The notes: generated from the letters alone by a model not told the origin. Positions 1-7,613 are shown, counted from the stretch's first letter. The stretch is 8,920 nucleotides of DNA from JAUWQU01 sp964605095 (GCA_964605095.1 CAZSBS010000203.1:1-8920), one strand, 5' to 3'. Made by a program: numbers and translations.

Positions 1-1082
1 TAGGACAGCGCCACCCAGCCCTCGGTGCCAATGATCTGGGTGTAGTCGCCAAGCGGCGCGAGGCGAGGCTCCTCGTCATCCTGCTCGACGCCCGCGGCCC
101 AGAACTTCATTTTTACGCCGTTGGCGAAGTTGAACCGCACGGTCCAGTCCATGACTGCGTCGTTGCAGCCCTGGGCCGGGATGACGCCGGCGCCCTCGAT
201 TTCCCACGGCCCGGCCAGGTGAGTGTCATAGGCCGAGACGAGCAGGTCCAGCGGGTGCGCGCCCCACCCAGCCAGGAAGCCCAGGGCGTAGTCTCGCACG
301 TGCCACCAGTTGTCTCCGTTGTCCGGGCATCCCGTATAAGGCCGCCACGGGGCCGGGCCGAGCCAGAGGTCGTAATCCAGCCCGGCGGGCACGGGCAGCG
401 GCTTGGTATTCCCGCCGGCGGCGCTATTGGGGCACTTGACGCGGATCTCGCGGATCTCGCCGATCCGCCCGTTTCTTACAAGCTCGGCCCCGAAGGCGCT
501 CTGTCCCCACGAGCGCGACTCGGCGCCGTACTGGAGCACGGCGTCGTGCCGCCTCACGGCCGCGCGGCAGGCGATGTCTTCGGCGATGCTGATGCCCAGC
601 GGTTTCTCGACATGCACATCCTTGCCGGCGCTGACGGCGGCGATCGTCATTGGCACGTGCCAGTGGTCAGGCGAGGCTATGCCGATCGCGTCGATGTCCG
701 CTCGGCCCAGGAGCTCGCGGAAGTCGCGGTAGGCCTTGCACCCGGAATCGCCGTATCGCTGGTCCACGGTTTGCTTGGCGCTGTCGCGACGGTTCTGCCA
801 GACGTCGCACACGGCGACGAGCTGGGCCTTTGGGCTGGTCAACTGCTCGCGGAGGTTCATCATGCCGCGTGGCCCGTTGCCGATGTAGCCCAGCACGACC
901 CGCTCGCTGGCGGCGGGCCGGATGCCCTGGCCGAGGGCGGCGGAAGTAATCACGTACGGCGCAGCCACCACCGAGGCCCCCGCACCCAGCACGCCCTTGA
1001 GAAATCCACGGCGAGAGCAGCCACACGCGATGGATCGCCTTGGCACACTAATTCCAGCCGCCGAGGCGGTCGAGAACTTCAT
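1..1082 (-). CDS. Tat-exported Gfo/Idh/MocA family oxidoreductase, 3' end cut by the window edge
   Basis: The 360 N-terminal codons are present and no stop is reached before the left edge. The protein starts with a twin-arginine signal: S23-R-R-G-F-L-K29 followed by a hydrophobic stretch to about residue 50, so it is probably exported folded with its nucleotide bound. A Rossmann dinucleotide site follows (V62-V-L-G-Y-I-G-N-G-P-R-G73). The family's E159-K160-P161 motif sits after the SPDHWHVP stretch at 137-144, and GWGAHPLD at 272-279 supplies the conserved His/Asp of the C-terminal domain. Known members oxidise, reduce or epimerise sugars and inositols with NAD(P); the substrate here cannot be read. 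The ATG at 1080-1082 is chosen because GGGAGA lies 6 nt upstream (1089-1094) and the Tat motif needs this N-terminus. It begins 48 bp after the DUF6288 gene and is probably co-transcribed with it. The leader before the RR pair is long (about 23 residues) and holds a second RR at 15-16. The family call is firm; the substrate is unknown. Confidence 0.93.
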   Translation of the reverse strand, partial: MKFSTASAAGISVPRRSIACGCSRRGFLKGVLGAGASVVAAPYVITSAALGQGIRPAASERVVLGYIGNGPRGMMNLREQLTSPKAQLVAVCDVWQNRRDSAKQTVDQRYGDSGCKAYRDFRELLGRADIDAIGIASPDHWHVPMTIAAVSAGKDVHVEKPLGISIAEDIACRAAVRRHDAVLQYGAESRSWGQSAFGAELVRNGRIGEIREIRVKCPNSAAGGNTKPLPVPAGLDYDLWLGPAPWRPYTGCPDNGDNWWHVRDYALGFLAGWGAHPLDLLVSAYDTHLAGPWEIEGAGVIPAQGCNDAVMDWTVRFNFANGVKMKFWAAGVEQDDEEPRLAPLGDYTQIIGTEGWVALS

Positions 1083-1130
1083 ACTGCTTCTCCCATAACG
1101 CATCACTGCCTTTCCGACTTCCAGAAACGT

Positions 1131-3614
1131 CTACTTCGCTTTGGCTTTGGCCTTCGCCTTTGGCGCAGCCTTCTTCGGGGTCGGCAGGGGGGCGGCATTG
1201 TCCTTCGGAGCGGGATTCTTGATGAACTCCGCGACGGTCTGAAGCTTCGGCGGGTTCGTGTCGGCCTGGATGTCGGCGATCAGCTTGTCGATTTCCGCGG
1301 CCTTGGCGTTGTCTTTGCCGACGGACTCGCGCAGCTTCCGCAGCGCGGGCACCAGTTCGCGAGCGTTTCCGCCGTAGCGCCTCAGGCAGGCCAGGCACTG
1401 GTCGAAGCGATGGCCCATTCCCCACCGGCCGGGCTCTATGACGTCCACGCACAACTGCATGCCCTCACGAATGTGTAGTCGCGACACCAGATCGAGGCCC
1501 GCCAAGCGGATACCGTCGGCGAACATGATATTGCTGGGAGACATTTCCCGAATCGCCTTGATAATGGCCGGCATCAGCACCACCAGGTCGCGGTCGGTCA
1601 ACTTGCCATAAATGCGCCCGAGCGATCCGCGGGCGACGCCGTCCTCGTTCTCCAATACCGACAGGATGGCCGGATAGAGCAACTGGCGGTCGACGCCCTC
1701 CAGCGAATCGGCCAGGATGCTCCTGGGTCCGCGTGAGCCAGGGAAGGGCGCGAACAGCGCGATGCAGGCGCCACGTTGTGCCATTCGGCGTGGGTCGGCC
1801 GGGTTGGAGCGAGCCGCCATGCTCAGCAGGTCGCCCACGCTGGCGTTGCGTGCCTCCGGCCCCAGCGCCGGCAGGGACTTGCCCGCCAGAGTCTGCAACC
1901 ACGGGTCCGTATCCTTGAGCAACTCCCGCAACTGAGGCGCCGCCGCATCGGCCCGCGGCCCCAGACAGCCCAGCGCTTCGCAAGAGCCGTAACGGGCCTC
2001 GCGATTGGAACTGGCTAGCAGCTTCAGCAGCGTCGGCACAAAATCCCCCTCGCGCCGGCCCAGCGCCTCGGCCGAACGCTTGCGCACCGCGGGCGACCAA
2101 CTCGACAAGCCCGCCAGCAACTGGTCGGTCGTGTGCCCGTCGTAAGGGGTCTTTCCGGTCCGGAAGCTGTAATCGCGTCCCGCGGCAATGACCTCGTCCA
2201 CCTCCCTGGCGTTCAACGCGGGGACCGAGCACGGCTTCTTGCCCGTCAGATATAGGCTTTTCAGCGGCAGGGCATAGGCCAGCAGATATGCGCCAGTGCA
2301 GTCCCACCTCGTATACTTGTAATGCTCCTCCTCTCCAATTGGCGAGCCCTGATAAGCGAAGCCGCCATCCGGCCCCCGGGCCAGGTCATAGTACCACGCC
2401 TGCTCCTTCATATAGGCCCCCGTGGCCAGCGGGCCGCAGCGGGAAACTCCTGGCAAGGCCCATACCATATTGAAGAAATTGCCTGTGTGACCACGCTCCC
2501 GCTCGTCGTAGGCCGCGGTGGACATCTTGGCGAAGAACGCCGCCGCCTCACGATCGCCCAGCAGGTCGAACAGCACGGCGGCGTTGGAGCACTTGCCGTT
2601 GTCCTCATGCCCGGGCCAGGGCTGGTGATCGCCATAGGGAATGGCGCCCTTGTTGGCGTACCAGCGCAGGAAGCTCGACGCCTTGGCGATCGCGCGGTCC
2701 AGGACCGGGTCGTTCACGCCGGCCTGGCGGGCCAGTACCAGCGATACCGCAAGGGGCAGGCCCGGCGAGTTCATCGCGCCGTAGCCGTTGAGTACTCCGT
2801 CCGGGCGGGCGAACTTGTGGCCCCACGTGCCGACGTTGCTCTGGCCCTTGGCGGCCTCCATCGTGAGTCGCTTCAGGCCGGGCAGGATCGACTTGTCGCC
2901 CGTGGTCATGTAATACTCAGCCAGGAATGTGTTGGCGTACCCGTAGCTCCACGTGGCCATGCTGTCGGCACTGTAGACGGCCACCACCTTGGCGAATTCG
3001 GCAAGCAGCGGCTTGTACTGCTCCTTGCCGGATGCCAGCAGCGCCAGGGCGTTGAGGCAGTTGGGGATCGAGACGTTGCGCAGGCCCTTTTTCGCTATGG
3101 CCTGGCAGCCGAGCTCGAAGATCTTCTTCGATTTCGGGCAATTGTACGGGGCAGTGGCGCTGTAGGCGCCCATGACGGCCAGCTTGATCTCGACGTTATC
3201 CGTCTTGCCCGCACGCCAGCGGATGAGCTTGAGCAGGCCGTGGTTCTCGTCCTTCTCGGCCTCGGTCAGCGCGTGGGCGAACCGGATCCTCGCGTCGCCG
3301 TCGAACGGCTTGCCCGCCAGGCCGAGGATCACGTCGCCCTTGGCAAGAACCCCGTCGGCGGGCGAGCCGGCAGCCACGGCCGTAATGAGAATCTGCCTGG
3401 CTTCAGCGGTGCGGCCCCCCCAGCCCCATACCCACCCGCGGGCGCCGGTTGCGCCGAGGTTCCAGTCGTGGGTCTCGTCCGGTTTGCCGCCCTGCGTAAA
3501 GTCCATCATGGGCGTATTGGCCTTCGCCTTGGCCCCGTAAGCCGCCGGTGCGGCAACCATGGCCACGACGGCAGCCAGCACGATCACGATGCGGTCCTTC
3601 GAGATGTTTCTCAC
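1131..3614 (-). CDS. Large secreted PDZ / DUF6288 / HEAT-repeat protein, 827 aa
   Basis: A Sec signal peptide (about residues 1-28, hydrophobic core IVIVLAAVVAMVAAPAA) puts the protein outside the cytoplasm. Residues 48-67 hold an NLGATGARGWVWGWGG-like patch, followed by a PDZ-like module (about 75-148: SPADGVLAKGDVILGLAGKPF). The middle (about 150-460) resembles the helical domain of planctomycete and verrucomicrobial DUF6288 proteins and looks like an alpha/alpha barrel, with conserved-looking patches at 335-354 (GHEDNGKCSNAAVLFDLLGD) and 375-394. HEAT-like helical pairs follow at about 499-585 and perhaps 640-770. The last 20 residues are an Ala/Lys/Pro tail (KKAAPKAKAKAKAK). The start is GTG at 3612-3614, with AAAGGG 7 nt upstream; it is preferred because the signal peptide begins there. 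No catalytic motif is recognised. Helical barrels of this kind occur in polysaccharide-processing enzymes, and PDZ and HEAT modules bind partners, so a scaffold or carbohydrate-related role is possible but unproven. It precedes the oxidoreductase gene by 48 bp. Confidence 0.85.
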   Translation of the reverse strand: MRNISKDRIVIVLAAVVAMVAAPAAYGAKAKANTPMMDFTQGGKPDETHDWNLGATGARGWVWGWGGRTAEARQILITAVAAGSPADGVLAKGDVILGLAGKPFDGDARIRFAHALTEAEKDENHGLLKLIRWRAGKTDNVEIKLAVMGAYSATAPYNCPKSKKIFELGCQAIAKKGLRNVSIPNCLNALALLASGKEQYKPLLAEFAKVVAVYSADSMATWSYGYANTFLAEYYMTTGDKSILPGLKRLTMEAAKGQSNVGTWGHKFARPDGVLNGYGAMNSPGLPLAVSLVLARQAGVNDPVLDRAIAKASSFLRWYANKGAIPYGDHQPWPGHEDNGKCSNAAVLFDLLGDREAAAFFAKMSTAAYDERERGHTGNFFNMVWALPGVSRCGPLATGAYMKEQAWYYDLARGPDGGFAYQGSPIGEEEHYKYTRWDCTGAYLLAYALPLKSLYLTGKKPCSVPALNAREVDEVIAAGRDYSFRTGKTPYDGHTTDQLLAGLSSWSPAVRKRSAEALGRREGDFVPTLLKLLASSNREARYGSCEALGCLGPRADAAAPQLRELLKDTDPWLQTLAGKSLPALGPEARNASVGDLLSMAARSNPADPRRMAQRGACIALFAPFPGSRGPRSILADSLEGVDRQLLYPAILSVLENEDGVARGSLGRIYGKLTDRDLVVLMPAIIKAIREMSPSNIMFADGIRLAGLDLVSRLHIREGMQLCVDVIEPGRWGMGHRFDQCLACLRRYGGNARELVPALRKLRESVGKDNAKAAEIDKLIADIQADTNPPKLQTVAEFIKNPAPKDNAAPLPTPKKAAPKAKAKAKAK

Positions 3615-3627
3615 GATAGCGCCCTTT
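3612..3627 (-). promoter_or_regulatory. Ribosome binding site and GTG start of the DUF6288 gene
   Basis: AAAGGG (3622-3627 read on the minus strand) stands 7 nt before a GTG codon (3612-3614). No in-frame ATG lies closer to the signal peptide, and GTG gives a complete Sec signal with a basic n-region, so GTG is taken as the start. Confidence 0.65.
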
Positions 3628-3822
3628 CACGTAGTCTGGTAATTTGTGAACTGTCGCGGGCGCCCTTCATGCGCCTCGCGCGCAGGCCAATGCCCCCAAG
3701 CTGCAATCGGAGGCGCAGCCGCAGGAACCTTGTTCCGTATGCCTTCAACGCACCGCGAGGAGCCGGGTTGCAATTATTACGTCCGGCCGGGGGTGCGGCA
3801 GGGCTGCTTGATGACCGCTCGC
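3615..3822. other. 208-bp gap splitting the gene array, no gene seen
   Basis: This gap between the esterase stop and the DUF6288 start has no plausible coding frame. The only structure I see is a weak 5-bp hairpin (GGAAC-CTT-GTTCC, 3724-3736) without a U-tract, so it is not a convincing intrinsic terminator. I found no good -35/-10 pair reading left. Whether the last two genes share the upstream transcript or have their own promoter is open. Confidence 0.5.
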
Positions 3823-4707
3823 TCAGCCTTTGACCAGCCCGCGAGCCTTGAACCACTCCAGGCATTTCGCCTGCCAGGCCGCCCACTCCGCGCCGTTGCC
3901 GCAGCCGAGGCCGTGGCCTCCCGTCTGCAACTCGAAAAACTCCGCCGGCACGCCGTGAGCCTTCAGGGCGTCGTAGAACATGCGGCTGTTGGCAACCGGC
4001 ACGGCTCCGTCGACCTTGGAGTGCGCCAGGAACGTCGGCGGGGTCTGCTTGGTCACCTGCTTCTCGTTGGAAAGCAGGTCTATCAACTCGGGCGACGGGG
4101 ACCGGCCCAGAAGGTTCGCCCGCGAGCCGCCGTGAGTCTTGGAGCCCATAGTTATCACGGGGTAAACCAGCACCATGAAGTCAGGGCGGCAACTTAGGCG
4201 GTCGATAGGGTCGGCAGCCTTGGGGTCGCCGGCGTCGAAGTGCGTGCCGACCGTCGAGGCCAGGTGCCCCCCGGCCGAGAAGCCCATTATGCCGATGCGG
4301 TTGGGATCGACATTCAACTGCCTGGCTCTTGAGCGGGCCAGCCGCATCGCCCTCTGCCCGTCGAGCATCTCAACTGGATGGCGATACGGGCTCACCCGGT
4401 ACTTCACCACGATGCCGACGAAGCCGTACCCGTTGAGCCACTTGGCGACATCGTGTCCCTCGTAGGACATCACCACCCCGCCGTAGCCGCCGCCCGGGCA
4501 TATCACCACCGCCGCGCCGTTGGACTTGCCCGCCTCGGGCATGTGAACGGTGATCGTCGGCGCGGTGCCCGGCCTGTTGGCGTCCAGCAGCGGCGCGCCG
4601 CCCGGCCAAAGAAGCTCCGCCGCCGGCTCGGCCGCTACTGCCGCACTGGCAAGAAGCATCAGTGCGAAACCGCAAGACCACAAACTCAGATTCGTATAAA
4701 CGTTCAT
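3823..4707 (-). CDS. Secreted alpha/beta-hydrolase esterase (acetyl-xylan-esterase / BD-FAE-like), 294 aa
   Basis: A Sec signal peptide (residues 1 to about 26, ending ASAAVAA) indicates export. The alpha/beta-hydrolase core is complete: oxyanion-hole motif PGGGYGG at 71-77, nucleophile elbow G142-F-S144-A-G-G-H, probable acid D233 in SKVDGAVPV, and catalytic H265 in GGHGLG. This pattern is typical of planctomycete and Bacteroidetes esterases that remove acetyl or other acyl groups from plant or algal polysaccharides; the actual acyl substrate is not readable. Length fits the family. The ATG at 4705-4707 is preferred because GGAAGG lies 4 nt before it (4712-4717) and the signal peptide follows directly. 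An in-frame GTG at 4729-4731 would add eight residues and overlap the symporter stop by 4 bp (GTGA), but would place charged residues before the signal. The gene follows the symporter gene by 20 bp, which suggests that the exported esterase prepares the symporter's substrate. Confidence 0.9.
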   Translation of the reverse strand: MNVYTNLSLWSCGFALMLLASAAVAAEPAAELLWPGGAPLLDANRPGTAPTITVHMPEAGKSNGAAVVICPGGGYGGVVMSYEGHDVAKWLNGYGFVGIVVKYRVSPYRHPVEMLDGQRAMRLARSRARQLNVDPNRIGIMGFSAGGHLASTVGTHFDAGDPKAADPIDRLSCRPDFMVLVYPVITMGSKTHGGSRANLLGRSPSPELIDLLSNEKQVTKQTPPTFLAHSKVDGAVPVANSRMFYDALKAHGVPAEFFELQTGGHGLGCGNGAEWAAWQAKCLEWFKARGLVKG

Positions 4708-4719
4708 GTTGCCTTCCTT
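4705..4719 (-). promoter_or_regulatory. Ribosome binding site deciding the esterase start
   Basis: Read on the minus strand, AAGGAAGG (4712-4719) sits 4 nt before the ATG at 4705-4707. This favours the ATG over the in-frame GTG at 4729-4731, whose upstream region lies inside the symporter coding sequence and shows no comparable site. Confidence 0.65.
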
Positions 4720-4727
4720 TTGCCTCG

Positions 4728-6467
4728 TCACCGCAGCCAGAAACTGAAGTACAGGTACATTCCCAGCACCAGCGCCAGAACCGTCACCGTGAGCAGGACG
4801 TCCACGAAATTCCAGTTGGCACGGTTGAGACGCTTGTCCTCGGCCGTGGCAGTGGCGTAGGTCAGCGAGATGATCTTCTCAGGCGAAGGCGGGGCGGTCA
4901 GCAGCGACGCGACGATGACGATTGCGATGCTCGCGGCGAACAGAACGCCGGAGCAGTACAGGAAGTTGAAGTCGCCGATGGCCGCCATAAAGGCCGGGCT
5001 CTCGATCTTGCCTGCGCCGAAAAACGCCTGGATCGTCAGCTTGGCCATGCCCAGCACGAACCCGGCGCCCAGGCCCCAGACCGCGCCGGCGGCGTTGGTA
5101 CGCTTCCAGAAGAGCCCCAGCAAAAACACGGCCGTGATCGGCGGGGCGAGGTAACCCTGGACGCTCTGTAGGTACTTGTAAAGTCCGCCGCCCGAAATCA
5201 GCGGCATGACGGGGATCCACAGGATTCCCAGGACGACGACCACGCCCGTTGCCAGCCGGCCCACCGTCACCAGGTGCCGCTCCGACTGGCCGGGGCGGAG
5301 CTTCTCGTATATGTCGATGGTGAACAGCGAGGCCGACGAATTGAACAGCGACGACAGCGAGCTCATCAGCGCCGCCAGCAAGGCCGCGACGACCAGCCCC
5401 CTCAGGCCGCTGGGCAGAAGGCTGGTGACCATGGTCGGGAAGACCATGTCGCCATTGATGACTTGCGCTCCATCCACCATTTTGGTGGGGATGTGGATAA
5501 GCCCCTTGGAGTTCAGGGCGCAACCGATCAGGCCGGGCACCAGGAAGATCAGCACCGGCCAGACCTTCAGCAGCCCGCCCCACAGCGCGCCGCGCCGGGC
5601 GGCCTTGAGCGTCTTGCCAGCCAGCGTGCGCTGGACGATATATTGATCCGTACACCAGTACCATATTCCAACGATCGGCGAGGCGATCAGGATGCCCAGC
5701 CAGGGAAAGTCCGGGTCGCTCATCGGTCGCCACAGCGCGAACTGCTGGGCCTTTGTGCCGGCGATCCTGACAAGCTCATCCCAGCCGTGAGCGACCTGTC
5801 CGAGTCCGCCACTGACGGCGGCGCCGGCCTCGGCCCCGCCCGAACCACCGAGGGCACGCAGGCCGAAGAACGTGATGAAGAACGACCCGACCAGCAGCAC
5901 TACCGCCTGGGCGGTGTCCGTGTACAGCACGGCCCGCAGGCCCCCGAATACCGTGTATACGCCGGTGAGTATCACCGTCGCCAGCGCGCCGACCCAGAAG
6001 GCGTTCTGCGGGCTGCCGAACGTGTCCGGCAGCAGCGCCTGGAAGACCAGCGCCCCGGCGTAGACCGTCACCGAAACTTTTGTGAACACGTACGCCACCA
6101 GCGAGACCACCGAGAGTATCCACCGCGCCTTGCTGGAGAAGCGGCGCTCGAGGAACTCCGGCATCGTGTAGACGCCCGAGCGGTAGTAGAACGGCACGAA
6201 TACCCACGCCAGGAGCATGATGACCCAGGCGTGCAGTTCCCAGTGAGCCATCGCCATGCCCGTTGTCGCGCCCTGCCCGGCCAGGCCAACGATGTGCTCC
6301 GAGCCGATGTTGCTGGCGAACAGCGACGCGCCAATGGCGAAAAAGCCCACGTTCCGACCGGCAAGGAAGTAGTCCGCACTGGTCTTCTGACTGCGCGAAG
6401 ACCACCACACCACGACCACCAGGGCCGAGAAGTACAACGCGATGATTGTCCAGTCCAGACCTGTCAT
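4728..6467 (-). CDS. Sodium/solute symporter of the SSS family, SGLT-like, 579 aa
   Basis: This is a polytopic membrane protein with about 14 hydrophobic segments (roughly 5-22, 42-62, 78-95, 115-140, 157-177, 186-205, 256-272, 300-318, 353-372, 402-423, 438-453, 460-480, 500-523, 555-577), the usual number for SGLT-type carriers. Family signatures are clear: ASNIGSEHIVG at 51-61; WYWCTDQYIVQRTLAGK at 269-285, the segment that in Vibrio SGLT carries the tyrosine gating the sugar site; the Ser-rich MSSLSSLFNSSASLFTIDIY at 368-387, which includes the Na2 sodium-site helix; and GYLAPPITAVFLLGLFWKR at 438-456. It should import a solute, probably a sugar or polyol, by sodium symport across the inner membrane. 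The ATG at 6465-6467 has AAAGG 8 nt upstream (6476-6480), touching the previous gene's stop. It is 12 bp from the methyltransferase gene and 20 bp from the esterase gene, so it is almost certainly in one operon with them. The exact substrate is unknown. Confidence 0.95.
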   Translation of the reverse strand: MTGLDWTIIALYFSALVVVVWWSSRSQKTSADYFLAGRNVGFFAIGASLFASNIGSEHIVGLAGQGATTGMAMAHWELHAWVIMLLAWVFVPFYYRSGVYTMPEFLERRFSSKARWILSVVSLVAYVFTKVSVTVYAGALVFQALLPDTFGSPQNAFWVGALATVILTGVYTVFGGLRAVLYTDTAQAVVLLVGSFFITFFGLRALGGSGGAEAGAAVSGGLGQVAHGWDELVRIAGTKAQQFALWRPMSDPDFPWLGILIASPIVGIWYWCTDQYIVQRTLAGKTLKAARRGALWGGLLKVWPVLIFLVPGLIGCALNSKGLIHIPTKMVDGAQVINGDMVFPTMVTSLLPSGLRGLVVAALLAALMSSLSSLFNSSASLFTIDIYEKLRPGQSERHLVTVGRLATGVVVVLGILWIPVMPLISGGGLYKYLQSVQGYLAPPITAVFLLGLFWKRTNAAGAVWGLGAGFVLGMAKLTIQAFFGAGKIESPAFMAAIGDFNFLYCSGVLFAASIAIVIVASLLTAPPSPEKIISLTYATATAEDKRLNRANWNFVDVLLTVTVLALVLGMYLYFSFWLR

Positions 6468-6479
6468 GCGTTCTGCCTT

Positions 6480-7505
6480 TCAGCCCAGCCGGCCTTCGCG
6501 GTGGGCGGCGATAAACTCCATCCCGTACATATCCTCGCCCGTCAGGAACGCTCTGGCGAGCTTGAACGCCTCGGTCGAGGTGTCCATAGCGGCAATATCC
6601 GAAAGCGGCATCTGTACCGGGTCGATGATCCCGCTGGACGCCCCGGCTTCGGCGCACAGCAGCACGAAGACCATGTTGAGCAGCTTGCGCTGCGGCATGC
6701 CGAACGACACGTTGCTGAAGCCGCCGCCCAGGCGGACGCCCTCGAACCGTCGCACGGCCTCGGCGGTGGCGTCCAGGAAGTTCCGCCCGTGCATCGGGTC
6801 CGTGCTGATGGGCAGCACCAGCGGGTCGAGGTGCATCCGCTTGCGCTCGATGCCGGCCGCGTCGAGTTGGGAGAGGATCAGCTCGAAGTTCGTGATCCGG
6901 CCGGCAACGTCGCTGGGCAGATCGTTGACGCCGGCGGCGTTGACGACGGCCTCGGTGTTGTAGCGGCTTATCACTTCCACAAGCTCCTGCCGCTCCAGGC
7001 TGACGGAATTGACCATCTGCCGGCGGTCGGGGTCCTTGCAGCATTCCAGGCCCGCGATGACGGTGGACACCTGCGACGAGTCGATGCTCAGCGGCGCCTC
7101 GAACCGCTCGCAGAGGAACGTTACCAGCCATTGCATGGCCGCGATCTGCTCGTCGGGCTTGTGGGAGTACTCATCGACGTTGACGTCCAGAAACGCCGCC
7201 CCGGCGTCGATCTGCCGCTGGGCGGCGGCGGACAGATAGTCCTCGCCGGCCCGGCGGTTGTCATTGGTCGCGCCGCGCGTGGCTTGGTGAATCGCCAGGG
7301 CCATGTGCTTGATCTTGCCGTCGTCGAATGCCGGCGAGATCTTCGCCCAGTCGCCGGGTATGGGCAGCACGCGCGCGGCGCCTTCATGCTTGAACGCCAC
7401 GCCCACGCCGCCGCCAGGCAGCTCGACCGTGTGCAGGCCGCCAAGCTTGACGATCCGAGTGCAGTGAATATTCTCGCCGATAACTACGAAGTCTGACAGG
7501 TCCAT
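6480..7505 (-). CDS. Pterin-binding methyltransferase (methyltetrahydrofolate:corrinoid / DHPS-like family), 341 aa
   Basis: The TIM-barrel pterin-binding fold is recognisable from its motifs in order: IGENIH at 9-14, GAAFLDVNVDE at 102-112 (D107, N109), SIDSS at 140-144 (D142), MVNSVS at 164-169 (N166), HLDPLVLPIST at 225-235 (D227), and GGFSNVSFGMPQR at 260-272 (N265). The last motif matches the G(L/F)SNVSF signature of methyltetrahydrofolate methyltransferases (MetH folate domain, acetogen MeTr, O-demethylase MTII) rather than folate-synthesis DHPS. It should therefore move a methyl group between tetrahydrofolate and a cobalamin carrier in the cytoplasm. It is longer than the compact ~260-aa MeTr because about 60 residues lie between GENIH and the next barrel strand. 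The ATG at 7503-7505 has GAGGA 5 nt upstream (7511-7515). The frame stays open upstream to 7820, but that extension runs through the promoter and the dispersed repeat. It is the first gene of the operon. No corrinoid protein or demethylase lies in view, so its methyl donor or acceptor is unknown. Confidence 0.85.
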   Translation of the reverse strand: MDLSDFVVIGENIHCTRIVKLGGLHTVELPGGGVGVAFKHEGAARVLPIPGDWAKISPAFDDGKIKHMALAIHQATRGATNDNRRAGEDYLSAAAQRQIDAGAAFLDVNVDEYSHKPDEQIAAMQWLVTFLCERFEAPLSIDSSQVSTVIAGLECCKDPDRRQMVNSVSLERQELVEVISRYNTEAVVNAAGVNDLPSDVAGRITNFELILSQLDAAGIERKRMHLDPLVLPISTDPMHGRNFLDATAEAVRRFEGVRLGGGFSNVSFGMPQRKLLNMVFVLLCAEAGASSGIIDPVQMPLSDIAAMDTSTEAFKLARAFLTGEDMYGMEFIAAHREGRLG

Positions 7506-7584
7506 TGGTGTCCTCTTTTCCGCAAAGCCCGGCCGGATGCCGCCTGGCCGGTGTGCCCAATGTTCTCGTTTGCCGCAGCCGGGG

Positions 7585-7613
7585 ATTTTAGGCCCACGGC
7601 GGGCGAGAAACAA
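7585..7613 (-). promoter_or_regulatory. Sigma70-like promoter of the methyltransferase-led operon
   Basis: Read leftward, TTGTTT (7608-7613) and TAAAAT (7585-7590) are separated by exactly 17 bp. The -10 matches the consensus at five of six positions and the -35 carries the TTG core. Transcription would begin near 7578, giving a leader of about 72 nt. That leader contains a possible 6-bp hairpin (CCGGCC 7529-7534 with GGCCGG 7546-7551, 11-nt loop). This is a sequence match only. Confidence 0.5.

Noticed and set aside
219..1478. 419-codon plus-strand frame across the oxidoreductase and DUF6288 3' end
   Set aside because: It is antisense to two well-supported genes and spans their junction; its composition is typical of GC-rich shadow frames.
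3724..3736. GGAAC/GTTCC hairpin as a terminator after the esterase gene
   Set aside because: The stem is only 5 bp and no U-tract follows on either strand.
2322..3833. 503-codon plus-strand frame opposite the DUF6288 gene
   Set aside because: It is a shadow of the minus-strand gene with low-complexity translation, no ribosome site of note and no recognisable domain.
5274..7496. 740-codon open frame on the plus strand opposite the symporter and methyltransferase genes
   Set aside because: The translation is Arg/Gln/His/Asp-rich with no family motifs and lies antisense to two genes with clear motifs; long antisense frames are expected at this GC content.
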